A stretch of 37,158 bases of DNA from an uncultured Nitrospiraceae bacterium (GCA_903822005.1 CAIJNL010000047.1:1-37158), one strand, 5' to 3'; shown: positions 14,366 to 24,067, counted from the first letter of the stretch. Notes: generated by a model not told the origin, from the letters alone. Made by a program: numbers and translations.

Positions 14366-16981
14366 CTATCGTAAATGCCCGTCCAGAATCTCACGTATTT
14401 TTTGGGAAAAGTGTCCCACCTCAAGCGGCTTTGATACAATGTTTATCTTTTCATCCTGAATGCCCTTATTCCTGAGAAACTCCGCAGTATAGCCGCTTAT
14501 AAAAAGTATTTTCGCGTCCTGTTTAATCTTCTTTATCTCATTATATGTGTCCATCCCGCTAAGTCCGGGCATGACAACATCCGTAATAACAAGGCTGACC
14601 GTTTCATTATTTTCCCGATATAGCGCAATAGCATCTTTCCCATTGGAAGCTTCCAGCACTTTATAGCCCAACAACTCGATGATGGCCTTCGTCACTGTCC
14701 TGACCAACTCGTCGTCTTCCACAAGAAGGATCGACTCCGTGCCGCGGGCAAGAGCGTTTGACGTTTCCTCTCCCGCCGGACAAGCATCAGATTCGATCAG
14801 GGGCAGATATATTTTAAAAGTGCTTCCCCTGCCCGTCTCGCTGCGGACATCAATAAAACCGGCATGCTGTTTGATCGTGCCATAGGCCATCGATAGTCCC
14901 AATCCGGTCCCCTTCCCCACCTCTTTAGTAGTAAAAAAAGGTTCGAATATATGTTCCATCTTTTTTTTGTCGATACCAACACCAGTATCGGAAACAGCTA
15001 TAACTGCATAACTGTGTGCAGCAGCATCCCGCATTGGGCCGGCGTCTTCATCCATTTCTGTCTTTTCGGTCGTTATCGTCAATCTTCCCCCGTGCGGCAT
15101 GGCATCCCGGGCATTTGTCACCAGGTTCATTAACACCTGTTCTATCTGACCTCTGTCAGCCATTACAACCAGGGCATGCCCGGTGACATTGCTTTCAAAT
15201 TCGATATCCTCGCCGATGATCCTGTCCAGAAATTTCTTTATGTCCTGCACAATATCATTGACATCTACAGGACTTGGGTTCATCGCCTGTTTCCTGCTGA
15301 ACGCGAGCAGACTTTGTGTCAGCTTCGCCGCCTTTTCAGCAGATGCGAGAATCTGTTTCACATATCCGCTTAATGGATCACCGGCAGGCATTTTTATGTT
15401 TATAAGACTGCCGAAACCAATAATGGCGGTAAGAATATTATTGAAGTCATGCGCCACGCCTCCCGCAAGCTGTCCGATAGCTTCCATTTTCTGGGCCTGC
15501 CGGAGCTGGTTCTCCAGCACTGCATGTTCGGCTTCCATCGTCTTTTGCTGGGTGATGTCAATGGCGACCGAAATCTGACCGGTCACTGCTCCCGACGAGT
15601 CGAAAACGGGGGCTGCTGAAAGGTTGATATCAATGTGAGAACCGTCCTTTTTCCTGCGCCGCAACTCCACCCCCAGGAAACCCTCGCCTTTCTGTATCTT
15701 CACGCGGTTAGCTTTAAAAGATTCTCGGTCCTCTTCAGGAACAATGGGATGCATTTTGCCGATGACCTCGGCCCTGCTCCAGCCAAACATCAGTTCCGCA
15801 CCCTTGTTCCACGACAAAATAATACCTTCTTTGTCCATAGAATAAATTGCGGCCGGAGACGCCTCCAGGATAGCATTGATCCAGGCGTTTCGTTCACGCA
15901 ACACCTCTTCAACCTGCTTGCGCTCGCTCACGTCTCTCGCCACGCAGACAATATGACTGATACTGCCCTCGCCGTCTCGTATCGCCGAACCGTTGAAGAG
16001 TATGGGAATAGTCCTGCCGTCCCTGGCACTGATATATGTTTCGTAGTTTTCCAGATGTCGCTTCTCTAGTCGCCTCAGACTCTGCAGTTCATTGTAAAAA
16101 TCCCGATCTCCCGCCGCGATAATTGTTCCAAGTAAATTGCCGACAAGCTCATTCTCCTGGTAACCGGTCAGTTTGGAGGCAGAACGGTTGATCTTTTCTA
16201 TGCGCAACTCGGGATCAATAACGATCAGGGAATCAATCATGCTTCCGATGATGTTGTTTACATAGTCCTTGGAAAAAGTTGTGCTCTGAAGGTCCTCGGC
16301 CATCAGGTTAAAGGCATCTGCCAACTGACTTAATTCATCTTCCGATTCCACCTTCACCCGGTGGTATAAATTTCCGCGCCCGATTATTGTGGCGCCCGAA
16401 ATTAATCTCCGAATCGGTCGGGTATAGCGCTTGATTGAATAGAAAAGGATGATGCCGAGTACAATCATTGAAGCCAGCGATACTGTTGCGACCAGAAAAA
16501 CAAGCTGATTTTCCCTTGCGGCGACCTCTCGCAGTGAAAATCCATACCAGAAGGACCATTTTGTGCTGCCCGTGTCAAGATGCTTTACAATAATACCGGA
16601 ATTCCGGCTTTGGTTCAGAGAGAGATATTCCTTGTCTGTTGACGCGGCTATGCCTGGATAATGGTCCTGAATGCGGCCGCCCATAAGGGACGACTGATCG
16701 GACAGAAAAATCAACCCGTCATTGTCCCTGACGATAAACCAGAAAAGGGTCTCATTGTGTGAAGCTAATCTCGCCAGACTCTCTAACGGCCATTTATTTT
16801 CATAATAACGGGCCTCAATTTCCTTGGAAATCAGGTCAACCAGCAGCTTGTTTTGAAGCAGCTTCTCTTTCTGGATTACATTAATCTGCTGCTCCACAAT
16901 GATAGTTGAAATGGAAATTACGATGACCAGAAAAGAAGCCAGCATGGTAAGATAGATTTTCCAAAACATGGTCAGTTTCAT
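14366..16981 (-). CDS. Hybrid sensor histidine kinase (HAMP-PAS-PAS-HisKA-HATPase-REC)
   Basis: The protein has 871 residues. TM1 is at about 8-29, a periplasmic sensor of about 130 residues follows, and TM2 is at 160-182. HAMP spans about 183-235. Two PAS domains follow (about 240-355 and 365-480), each with a PAC end (ARDVSERK, AIDITQQK). The HisKA domain has phospho-acceptor His511 in GGVAHDFNN. The HATPase domain shows an N box around Asn624, a G1 box DTGVGI and a G2 box GTGLGLS. A C-terminal receiver carries Asp801 in ITDVVMPG and Lys851. No DNA-binding partner is adjacent. It lies 85 bases downstream of the exported FIST protein gene, which may supply its periplasmic signal. Confidence 0.95.
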   Translation of the reverse strand: MKLTMFWKIYLTMLASFLVIVISISTIIVEQQINVIQKEKLLQNKLLVDLISKEIEARYYENKWPLESLARLASHNETLFWFIVRDNDGLIFLSDQSSLMGGRIQDHYPGIAASTDKEYLSLNQSRNSGIIVKHLDTGSTKWSFWYGFSLREVAARENQLVFLVATVSLASMIVLGIILFYSIKRYTRPIRRLISGATIIGRGNLYHRVKVESEDELSQLADAFNLMAEDLQSTTFSKDYVNNIIGSMIDSLIVIDPELRIEKINRSASKLTGYQENELVGNLLGTIIAAGDRDFYNELQSLRRLEKRHLENYETYISARDGRTIPILFNGSAIRDGEGSISHIVCVARDVSERKQVEEVLRERNAWINAILEASPAAIYSMDKEGIILSWNKGAELMFGWSRAEVIGKMHPIVPEEDRESFKANRVKIQKGEGFLGVELRRRKKDGSHIDINLSAAPVFDSSGAVTGQISVAIDITQQKTMEAEHAVLENQLRQAQKMEAIGQLAGGVAHDFNNILTAIIGFGSLINIKMPAGDPLSGYVKQILASAEKAAKLTQSLLAFSRKQAMNPSPVDVNDIVQDIKKFLDRIIGEDIEFESNVTGHALVVMADRGQIEQVLMNLVTNARDAMPHGGRLTITTEKTEMDEDAGPMRDAAAHSYAVIAVSDTGVGIDKKKMEHIFEPFFTTKEVGKGTGLGLSMAYGTIKQHAGFIDVRSETGRGSTFKIYLPLIESDACPAGEETSNALARGTESILLVEDDELVRTVTKAIIELLGYKVLEASNGKDAIALYRENNETVSLVITDVVMPGLSGMDTYNEIKKIKQDAKILFISGYTAEFLRNKGIQDEKINIVSKPLEVGHFSQKIREILDGHLR

Positions 16982-17066
16982 TTATTGCACACCTGTTTTC
17001 ACCCCGTGTTCTTTGCTGCTCACAGGAAGGTTAAAGGCAGTAAAGCACCACAGCTACTCTCCCCGA

Positions 17067-18470
17067 TTACCTGCCGCTGATTACCAGAAAACCTGTCAGA
17101 AGATTGCCATGTTTAGTGCCTATCCCGGCAAAATGTCCTTCTTCCCCCCAGGTAAAAGGCGCAATAAACGGGGCGGCATTATTCGTATGATTAACCATGA
17201 TGGGCAATTTGGACCTTTCTGACTCGGGTATAGTGCTCAATACGCCGGTGCAGATATAACCAATTCCGAGTATCGGTGTCTTGTCCGCAGAGATCTTGCC
17301 GGCAGACATGGCCTTCCTCGGCAGGTTCCCTATCCTGTTGACAAATATCTCCCATGAACCGCGGCTCAGATAGACCTTTTCTCCACGCTTTAGCTTTACA
17401 GATACCATGATGGATTTTTTCTGCATGGTATAGTCTGCAGGCCATGGATTCGAAAAAAGCGAATATACGGTCCCGTCAGGCGCCCGATACTTTCTGTAAA
17501 TAGGATGCAGATTAAGCAATCCCCTGACCGCGTCCGGGGTAGCGCCCCCTTTGATCAGCCTTACGAGCTCGCCATCGAGCCATTGATCATACACTGTAAG
17601 GGCGGGTTTATGATCAATTTCGATGATCTCCTGTCCCGAGACCCTGGTGATTGTTCCGGATGATGACTCGGTCACATCGAAACCGGACTCAAATACATAG
17701 CCCACTTTCAGCCTGGTATAAATGACGGCAAGTGAAATGCCCTTTTCATACACTTCATTTTCCCCGATGACGGCCATGTTCGGCCCGCCGGCCGTGCCGC
17801 CCATAATCGGAGTTTTTTTAGTGACAACAGATTCTATCCCTTCTATTGCCTCGTCCTCTATCAGGCTGGTAGGTGTCATCAGTACAATGTTGGGCCGCTC
17901 TGCCAAAGATTTCCCGGCATTTTTTATGGCCCTTAATACGGCCGCTTTTGATGCTGCCTGGGGCGATGAATAGTCATTGATGTTGGCTGAACCCACCCCA
18001 AAAGTTATGTCCCTGGATGTCACTGTCATTATAGCGAGGCTTCTTTTACCTTCCATCTTTGCGGCTTCATAAGCCCGGCTTGCCGCTTTCGCGTAACCCT
18101 TGTTTGTCATTACTGCCCTGGCATCAGAAGTCCCGCCGTATATTCTGGTTTTATTCTTAAAGGTCTTATTGGCTTCCTGAAGGATAGTTTTCATGTCGCT
18201 GCCGGATGAGGCAAAGATAATAGCAAAGTCCGGGGTATTTCTTTTCTTCCCATTCAATGCCATTTTAACAGCTTCTTCAAAAGCCTCTTTGGGGTTTTCT
18301 TTTGTACTCCATCCAGTGCCGACTTCCGTGCCCCCGGCGGCAGGATCAACTGTTTTTTTATCAGAGGCATAGGCGGACTCCGGCGTGTTAGAACACAAAA
18401 GAAAAAAGAACGAAATCATGGCAAGCAACGCCACCCCTATTGATACCATATGCTTTCTTTTAGTCTGCAT
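17067..18470 (-). CDS. Exported FIST-domain sensory protein
   Basis: The 467-residue protein has a signal peptide (MQTKRKHMVSIGVALLAMIS, cleavage near SAYAS). It then has FIST_N (about 48-250, with ASSGSDMKTILQEA, GGTSDARAV and IMGGTAGGP) and FIST_C (about 285-440, with PALTVYDQWL, MSVKLKRGEKVYL and GYICTGVLS). FIST is a ligand-sensing module found in bacterial signal-transduction proteins, usually in the cytoplasm and proposed to bind small ligands such as amino acids. Export is therefore unusual. AAAGGG lies 7 bases before the ATG. The hybrid kinase gene follows after 85 bases, suggesting that this protein binds a ligand in the periplasm and signals through the kinase; that is inference. 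The 164 bases upstream are AT-rich and hold no clear promoter. Confidence 0.9.
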   Translation of the reverse strand: MQTKRKHMVSIGVALLAMISFFFLLCSNTPESAYASDKKTVDPAAGGTEVGTGWSTKENPKEAFEEAVKMALNGKKRNTPDFAIIFASSGSDMKTILQEANKTFKNKTRIYGGTSDARAVMTNKGYAKAASRAYEAAKMEGKRSLAIMTVTSRDITFGVGSANINDYSSPQAASKAAVLRAIKNAGKSLAERPNIVLMTPTSLIEDEAIEGIESVVTKKTPIMGGTAGGPNMAVIGENEVYEKGISLAVIYTRLKVGYVFESGFDVTESSSGTITRVSGQEIIEIDHKPALTVYDQWLDGELVRLIKGGATPDAVRGLLNLHPIYRKYRAPDGTVYSLFSNPWPADYTMQKKSIMVSVKLKRGEKVYLSRGSWEIFVNRIGNLPRKAMSAGKISADKTPILGIGYICTGVLSTIPESERSKLPIMVNHTNNAAPFIAPFTWGEEGHFAGIGTKHGNLLTGFLVISGR

Positions 18471-18634
18471 AAATCAACCCTTTCCAACTAACAAAAACAT
18501 TGATTTTAATGACTTTTGTTGCTTATCAGCTAAATGTTCCGATTCTCATTTCAGATCAGGAAGATACGAACTTAATCAACAAAAAAGTCAATTACCTATA
18601 ATACACTAGGCCTTATTGGAACAGCCAACAAATT

Positions 18635-19351
18635 TCATATTGATCCCTTCAGATAGCCCTGTCTCTTATTCTCCGGAAACCGTTCAATAGCGTACCTGAG
18701 CATGGTCCTCGGCATGGTCTTGTAATGGCGAAGAAGAAATGTCTCCAGAACTGCCACTTCTCGTTTGCCTATCTCGCGCAGCATCCAACCAACGGCCTTA
18801 TGGATGAGGTCATGTCCATCATTCAGAAGCATTTCTGCGATAGCAAGAGAGTCCGGGAAATCCTTCTCTTTTATAAACCTGAAGGTTGCCAGGACCCCTA
18901 TGCGGCGCTTCCATATATTCCGGGAGCGGGCAAGCGTCAGGAGGATTGACCGGTCGCGTGTCAGGAGGTGATCGCCAATGATCTGCGGGGCCGAGAGGTC
19001 GACAAGGTCCCAGTTGTTTATATAGCGGGTATTCCTGAGATAAGCGTTAAAGATCGCATTTTTAGTTTTCTGATCACCATGGGCATATTGATTCACAAGA
19101 AGAATCAGGGCCAGAAGGCGCTCTTCATGAATCTTCGATTTCAAAAGGCCCAAGACCTCTTTCATCGGTGCAACATGGAACGCCTTTGCCACTGATCGCG
19201 TTTGAGGGACTTTGACTCCGATAAAGATATCGCCTTCTCCATACTCGCCCGGGCCGGTCTTAAAAAAACCCTGCAGCAGTTTTGCGTTCTGAGGATTGGC
19301 ATGTGACCTGAGGGTAGTCCTGAGATGTTCGGCCGAGATCGATGGTTTCAT
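18635..19351 (-). CDS. AlkD-type DNA alkylation repair glycosylase
   Basis: The 238-residue protein is built of HEAT-like helical repeats. It matches the AlkD family: FKTGPGEYGEGD near the N terminus, NNWDLVD with Trp114 and the catalytic-type Asp118, WKRRIGVLATFRF with the active-site arginine region, and KAVGWMLREIGKR with the late Trp. AlkD excises N3- and N7-alkylated purines without flipping the base. Length is normal for the family. It starts 27 bases after alr and is probably co-transcribed with it. It has no strong ribosome binding site of its own. Confidence 0.93.
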   Translation of the reverse strand: MKPSISAEHLRTTLRSHANPQNAKLLQGFFKTGPGEYGEGDIFIGVKVPQTRSVAKAFHVAPMKEVLGLLKSKIHEERLLALILLVNQYAHGDQKTKNAIFNAYLRNTRYINNWDLVDLSAPQIIGDHLLTRDRSILLTLARSRNIWKRRIGVLATFRFIKEKDFPDSLAIAEMLLNDGHDLIHKAVGWMLREIGKREVAVLETFLLRHYKTMPRTMLRYAIERFPENKRQGYLKGSI

Positions 19352-19378
19352 GAGATGCCCGTTAGATATACCATGATG

Positions 19379-20500
19379 CTATGAATATGTACGCCTGGCA
19401 TGGCTGCCAAGAGAGGTAAGTATTTCGTATGGATGTGTCTTTATTCGGCCGGCCAGTTCATCAGCCCCAATGCAGTCCGTCCCCTGCTTGCCAACGATGA
19501 CGACCTCATCACCTTCGGTCACGTCAGCGACATCGGTAAGGTCGATCATGGTTATGTCCATGCAAACGCGGCCTATAACCGGCACCCGCCGGCCCCTTAC
19601 CAGCATATAGCTGTTATTCGAAAAAGCGACGCTGTAACCATCAGCATACCCAATGGAAACAGCGCCAATCAGGCTGTCGCGCGTGGCAATGAATGTGCGG
19701 TTGTAGCTTACGGGCGCGCCCGCAGGCACCTTGCGCAACTGGACTATACGCGATACCAGCTTCATGACCGGCCTCAGTGTCATTTCCGGCGGGTTCTTTC
19801 CCCCTGTTTCAGTTCCGCATGTCCGCCCCGGCGCATACCCGTACAGAATCAGCCCCGGCCGTACGGCATCGAAATGAGCTTCAGCCAGATTGATAATTCC
19901 GCCGCTGTTCGCCATATGACAATAAGGGATGATGAGACCTTTTTGTTCGAGGGCCCCGCGCAGTTCTCTAAGACGCGCTATCTGCCCGAGAGAGAATTCA
20001 TGGTCCTGACATTCGGATTCAGAAAGGTGGCTCATCAGTCCTTCGACAGTGATGCCCTTTAGCGAAGCAATGTCGAGTATTACCTTCAAAGGATCGCCTG
20101 TTATTCCGAGCCTGCCCATGCCGGTGTCTACCTTGACATGCACCGGGAGCCTGACGTCTTTGAGCTCAAGCGCCTTTGATAGCTTTTCGGCGCTTTTGAA
20201 ATCACTCAATACGGGTATCAGGTTATAACGGAAAACTTCTTCAGGGTCCGGATCAAAGAGTACCAGTATCGGCTTTTTTATGCCTGCCGAGCGGAGCGGA
20301 GCCGCCTCATTACAGAACGCGACAGCCAAGCGGTCTGCCCCGGCAGCGATGAGCGCCTGCGATACCTCCGTTGCCCCGTGACCATAGGCATCTGCCTTGA
20401 CAACAGCGTAAACGGCACAGCCCGGAGCATATGCCCGCACAACCCCAAGATTATGGGTTATCGCATCGAGATCAATATGGGCAGAGGATCCCCTGTGCAT
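19379..20500 (-). CDS. alr: Alanine racemase
   Basis: The enzyme has 373 residues and the usual TIM barrel plus beta domain. The PLP lysine is Lys35 in VVKADAYGHG, and the second catalytic residue is the Tyr in SIGYADGYS. Further family marks are KVDTGMGRLG, HMANSGG, VRPGLILYGY, GRVCMDITMIDLT and the C-terminal YEILTSLG. It interconverts L- and D-alanine for peptidoglycan. The ATG lies one base after the tatA stop and uses AGGAAG within the end of tatA, so it is translationally coupled. The AlkD gene follows. Confidence 0.97.
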   Translation of the reverse strand: MHRGSSAHIDLDAITHNLGVVRAYAPGCAVYAVVKADAYGHGATEVSQALIAAGADRLAVAFCNEAAPLRSAGIKKPILVLFDPDPEEVFRYNLIPVLSDFKSAEKLSKALELKDVRLPVHVKVDTGMGRLGITGDPLKVILDIASLKGITVEGLMSHLSESECQDHEFSLGQIARLRELRGALEQKGLIIPYCHMANSGGIINLAEAHFDAVRPGLILYGYAPGRTCGTETGGKNPPEMTLRPVMKLVSRIVQLRKVPAGAPVSYNRTFIATRDSLIGAVSIGYADGYSVAFSNNSYMLVRGRRVPVIGRVCMDITMIDLTDVADVTEGDEVVIVGKQGTDCIGADELAGRIKTHPYEILTSLGSHARRTYS

Positions 20501-20501
20501 C

Positions 20502-20708
20502 CTATTTCTTTTCTTCCTTGACCTCTTTTTTCTCTTCTCCGTCCTTCTTTGGTGTCACGTCAACTTCAGGCGGATCGTTAAACGCCTTCTTGAAGTTTCT
20601 TATCGCCTCTCCTATGCCTTTCCCGATCTGCGGCAGTCTCGGGCCGCCGTAAATCAAAATCACTATAAGCAATATAAAGAACAGTTCCTGAGATCCCAGT
20701 CCGAACAT
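20502..20708 (-). CDS. tatA: Sec-independent translocase subunit TatA/TatE
   Basis: The 68-residue protein has a short N-terminal segment (MFGLGSQELF), one TM helix (about 8-21) and the hinge-amphipathic helix GGPRLPQIGKGIGEAIRNFK. A charged tail rich in Lys and Glu ends it. This is the TatA/E layout: oligomers form the channel for folded twin-arginine substrates. GGAGG lies 8 bases before the ATG. No tatB or tatC is in the window. Next to mobA, its presence fits export of molybdoenzymes through Tat. Confidence 0.95.
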   Translation of the reverse strand: MFGLGSQELFFILLIVILIYGGPRLPQIGKGIGEAIRNFKKAFNDPPEVDVTPKKDGEEKKEVKEEKK

Positions 20709-20741
20709 GTATATTACCTCCTTGCCGGCTGCAGTTTTTAG

Positions 20742-21413
20742 TTAAAAAATGAAACCTCGGCTTTCCTCTACAGGCCCGGGCCCCTCTTCATCTCTCATTA
20801 TCGCTTTGTAATCCTCAATCGTGTTGATATTCATAAAAGACCGGCCTTCCTGATCTGCCGCCCTTACATCGGCCTCACAGATATATTGAACATTGACATC
20901 ATCCAGGAAGAGCCTGAGCGTTACCTTGTCTTCTATTATCGCATCTTCCAGCGCCTGAATAACAGGCCTGCCATATATCCCGAAGAGGGGCTGAACGGCC
21001 CCGTTGAAAACAGGCATGGTCGCATCATATCTCGCTTCACCGTCAGGAGCAAGATGTCTTTCGCAGAGCAGCCGTATGAGTCGCGCTTCAGGAAAGGGCA
21101 TGTCACAGGCCATGACAAACACATCATCATCCCCCGAATTTGTGAGTGCTGCATGTATTCCGGACATAGGCCCCCGCGGCGGCAGTATATCGCCAAGGAG
21201 CGGTGTGCCCAGATAAAAGTAGAGCTCTGGCCTGTTAGTGCTGATAAGGACATGGTCGAATATCGAACGCATGAGCGAGAGATTGCGCTGCATTATGGTT
21301 GAGCCGTTGATGCTGATCAGTCCTTTATGTATCGGAAATCTGGTGTTGCGGCCTCCAGCGAGTATGACCGCGGTAATCCCTGCAATCTTCTGCCCATCAT
21401 TTACCGATGTCAC
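20742..21413 (-). CDS. mobA: Molybdenum cofactor guanylyltransferase
   Basis: The 223-residue nucleotidyltransferase has the signature AVILAGGRNTRF plus Lys (IHKGL), GPMSGIHAAL, the metal-binding CDMPF, PLFGIY and a late FMNINT. MobA links GMP to molybdopterin to make the bis-MGD cofactor. The start is GTG and overlaps the stop of the MEMO1-family gene (GTGA). The N-terminal ten residues before AGITAVILAGG are longer than usual, but no other start fits. The sequence GPGPVEESRG at the C terminus is probably disordered. Confidence 0.93.
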   Translation of the reverse strand: MTSVNDGQKIAGITAVILAGGRNTRFPIHKGLISINGSTIMQRNLSLMRSIFDHVLISTNRPELYFYLGTPLLGDILPPRGPMSGIHAALTNSGDDDVFVMACDMPFPEARLIRLLCERHLAPDGEARYDATMPVFNGAVQPLFGIYGRPVIQALEDAIIEDKVTLRLFLDDVNVQYICEADVRAADQEGRSFMNINTIEDYKAIMRDEEGPGPVEESRGFIF

Positions 21414-22213
21414 TTTACCGTTATTGAGGCATATCCGACAACGCTCTCGAATTCACGGTTCACTTCGCCGGACGTGGCGTATTTGACCAGCATCGTCTCA
21501 GTGGCCCCGAGTTCCAGCGCTGCATAAAGCATGATGGTGGCCGGTATGAAGCCGCACATGGTTATCCCTTTGCCTACAACCGTTGAATAGAGCCCCTCGG
21601 GATCGAGATCAAGTATCTTTTTTATTGCATGACCGTCCATCTCGCGCGCCACGGCGTCTTCCACATAATGGCTCATGTCAGAACTCGCGATTATGACCAC
21701 TTCCCTGCCTGACTTCCTGATAGCGGCAGCCATGCCCCTTCCCGCAGCCGCGCACTCTTCAATGGTGGCCTGCCCTGTTACAACAGGCACTATTTTAATC
21801 TTATCGGCTGCTTCAGCCAGAAAGGGCAGCTGCAGCTCAATCGAGTGCTCATAAGTATGTGCCTGCGGGTCTTCGGTCAGCATAGGCATGCTCGCAAGCA
21901 TATCGGAAGCCAGCGCGTCATCTATTTTGAATACCGCAGAAGGTATTTCCCATTCGCCTGAGCTCATTATCGCCATGTTCGCTCCCTGTCCGTGATGATT
22001 CGGACCGAGCATAATAAACGTCTCGGGCATTACTATCGACGAATAGAGCATACCGGCAACCCGGCCTGAATACATCAGCCCGGCGTGCGGTGATACACCG
22101 CCTATGACCTTGCGGCGCTTCATCCCGCTGATAACAAACTGCGAAACTTCCGCGGCAAGCTGCCCGGCGTTACCTCCATAAAACCTTCCGGCTACTGCAG
22201 GCGGCCTTCTCAT
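21410..22213 (-). CDS. amrB: MEMO1-family protein (AmmeMemoRadiSam system protein B)
   Basis: The 267-residue protein carries the MEMO motifs: RPPAVAGRFYGG at the N terminus, SPHAGLMYSG, LGPNHHG, the conserved His in YEHSIELQLP, SSDMSHY and TMCGF. The fold is that of LigB-type extradiol dioxygenases, with conserved His and Cys around a possible metal or redox site. In the AmmeMemoRadiSam set it is joined by an AMMECR1 protein and a radical SAM enzyme; neither is in this window, so it is either split or works alone. Its ATG overlaps the dnaB stop (TGATG), and mobA overlaps its own stop. Confidence 0.94.
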   Translation of the reverse strand: MRRPPAVAGRFYGGNAGQLAAEVSQFVISGMKRRKVIGGVSPHAGLMYSGRVAGMLYSSIVMPETFIMLGPNHHGQGANMAIMSSGEWEIPSAVFKIDDALASDMLASMPMLTEDPQAHTYEHSIELQLPFLAEAADKIKIVPVVTGQATIEECAAAGRGMAAAIRKSGREVVIIASSDMSHYVEDAVAREMDGHAIKKILDLDPEGLYSTVVGKGITMCGFIPATIMLYAALELGATETMLVKYATSGEVNREFESVVGYASITVK

Positions 22214-23580
22214 CAGTAAACCTCCTCTTCCTGTTCATAGCTCATGCCGGTGTAGTCCTGGAACTTCGTGCATTCGGCCTTGAACGAAAGTTTTACGGTG
22301 CCAGTCGGTCCGCTCCTCTGTTTGGCGACTATGATATCAGCGGCCCCTTTTGTGGCTGTTTTGCTATATAGCTCTTCGCGGTACAGGAAGATTATCACAT
22401 CGGCATCCTGCTCTATCGCTCCCGATTCCCTGAGGTCGGCCAGTGAAGGGATCTTCTCCTGCCTGGACTCGACACTCCTGTTGAGCTGACTGAGCGCAAC
22501 CACCGGCACCTTCAGCTCCTTTGCGAGGCCTTTCAGTGAGCGGGAGATATCAGAAATTTCCTGTTCGCGCCTCTCGAATTTGCCCCTGCTCCTCATCAGC
22601 TGGAGGTAATCCACCACAATCATGGCCAGGCCGCCATGCTCTTTTTTTAGCCTGCGCGCCTTTGCCCTGATCTCGAGCACCGTTATGGCGGACGAGTCGT
22701 CTATGAATATCGGCGCGTCTGCGAGCCTGCCCGCGGCATTTGTGAGCCTGGGCCAGTCTTCCCTGCCGATAAAGCCTTTGCGAACGCGGGAGGAATCAAC
22801 CATACTTTCGGAGCAGAGCATCCTCATCGCAAGCTGCTCTTTGGACATTTCGAGACTGAAAACAGCCACAGGCACCCTTAAATTCACCGCCGTATTCTGG
22901 GCGATATTAAGCGCAAAAGCCGTCTTTCCCATGCCGGGTCTGCCGCCTACTATTATCAGATCGCCAGGCTGGAAGCCAGAGGTTATTTCATCAAGGTCCT
23001 TGAATCCGGTCGATACGCCGGTTATCGCCTCTTTCCTGTCATACAGCTGTTCTATGAGCTTGAAGGTGTCCTTGATGACTTCCTTCATGGTAGAAAACGA
23101 TGATTTGGTCCGCTGGTCAGCAATATCGAAAATGGCCTGCTCCGCTTCATCCACCAGTTGATCAGCCTCTGATGTCTCTTCATAAACCCTGGTAGTGATA
23201 TTTGTGGCTGTCCTGATAAGAGACCTGAGAAGGGCCTTTTCGCTCACTATCTTGGCATGATAACGGATATTGGCCGATGTCGGCACGCTGTCTGCAAGGG
23301 TAGAGAGGTATGGAAGACCGCCTACCGCGTCTATATCTCCTTTGCGCCGGAGATAGTCGGTCAGCGTGACTATATCGATAGGTTCGTTTTTGTCGTAGAG
23401 TTCGAGGATGGCCCTGTAGATGCGGCGATGGGCTTCCTTGTAAAAGTCATCCGCTTCCAGGCGCAATTCCAGAGTGGCCGGCAGGGCCTCGTTATCGAAG
23501 ATGATAGCGCCAAGTACTGCCTGCTCTGCCTCGATGTTCTGGGGCGGAAGCTTCTGGATAGTGAGATCAGCTTCTTTCAA
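22213..23580 (-). CDS. dnaB: Replicative DNA helicase
   Basis: The 455-residue protein has a DnaB N-terminal domain (about 10-115, PQNIEAEQAVLGAII) and a RecA-like motor with Walker A GGRPGMGKTAFA. It continues with FSLEMSKEQLAMRM, the Walker B region IVVDYLQLM, a conserved SQLNRSVE, and RESGAIEQDADVI. As a hexamer it unwinds DNA at the fork. The start is TTG; upstream codons run to a stop without an ATG or GTG, and the N terminus begins where DnaB proteins usually do. It lies 43 bases after rplI, the common rplI-dnaB arrangement, and overlaps the MEMO1-family gene by one base. Confidence 0.97.
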   Translation of the reverse strand: MKEADLTIQKLPPQNIEAEQAVLGAIIFDNEALPATLELRLEADDFYKEAHRRIYRAILELYDKNEPIDIVTLTDYLRRKGDIDAVGGLPYLSTLADSVPTSANIRYHAKIVSEKALLRSLIRTATNITTRVYEETSEADQLVDEAEQAIFDIADQRTKSSFSTMKEVIKDTFKLIEQLYDRKEAITGVSTGFKDLDEITSGFQPGDLIIVGGRPGMGKTAFALNIAQNTAVNLRVPVAVFSLEMSKEQLAMRMLCSESMVDSSRVRKGFIGREDWPRLTNAAGRLADAPIFIDDSSAITVLEIRAKARRLKKEHGGLAMIVVDYLQLMRSRGKFERREQEISDISRSLKGLAKELKVPVVALSQLNRSVESRQEKIPSLADLRESGAIEQDADVIIFLYREELYSKTATKGAADIIVAKQRSGPTGTVKLSFKAECTKFQDYTGMSYEQEEEVY

Positions 23581-23623
23581 ATAGGGGTACCTGGTCCGGG
23601 TTAGGGTTAATTAGACCACCGCC

Positions 23624-24067
23624 CTATTCGGGCACTACATTCACTGTAAGCTCTGCAGCAACATCGGAATGCAGCTTTACCGAAACTTTATATTCTCCAA
23701 GCCTCTTGATCGGCTCTTCGATATGTATTTTTTTCCTGTCTATCTCGACGCCTGCAGACTTGAGGGCCTCGGCTATGTCCATGGCCGTAACAGACCCGAA
23801 AAGCTTCTCTTCTTCTCCGGCCTTTGCCTTTATGGTAATGCGCGTCTCCGCAATTTTTTCGGCAAGCCCTTCTGCGCCGGTCCTCATCTTTTTCGCCATT
23901 TCGACGATCTTCTTCTTTTCGTGCTCGAACAATTTCACATTCTTTGTGCTCGCGTCAACAGCAAGCCCCTTGGGCATCAGAAAGTTCCTTGCAAACCCGT
24001 CCTTAACCGTAACAACCTCGCCTATGCGGCCAAGGTCTTTAACATCCGCCTTGAGAATCACCTTCAT
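23624..24067 (-). CDS. rplI: 50S ribosomal protein bL9
   Basis: The 147-residue protein has the bL9 N-terminal domain (MKVILKADVKDLGRIGEVV, then DGFARNFLMPKGLA), a long connecting helix rich in Lys and Glu, and the C-terminal rRNA-binding domain (LFGSVTAMDIAEAL, IHIEEPIKRLGEY, ending ELTVNVVPE). Length is normal. AAGGAGAGG precedes the ATG, and a sigma-70-type promoter lies 43-72 bases upstream. It is the first gene of a run continuing with dnaB, the MEMO1-family gene, mobA, tatA, alr and the AlkD gene. Confidence 0.97.
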   Translation of the reverse strand: MKVILKADVKDLGRIGEVVTVKDGFARNFLMPKGLAVDASTKNVKLFEHEKKKIVEMAKKMRTGAEGLAEKIAETRITIKAKAGEEEKLFGSVTAMDIAEALKSAGVEIDRKKIHIEEPIKRLGEYKVSVKLHSDVAAELTVNVVPE

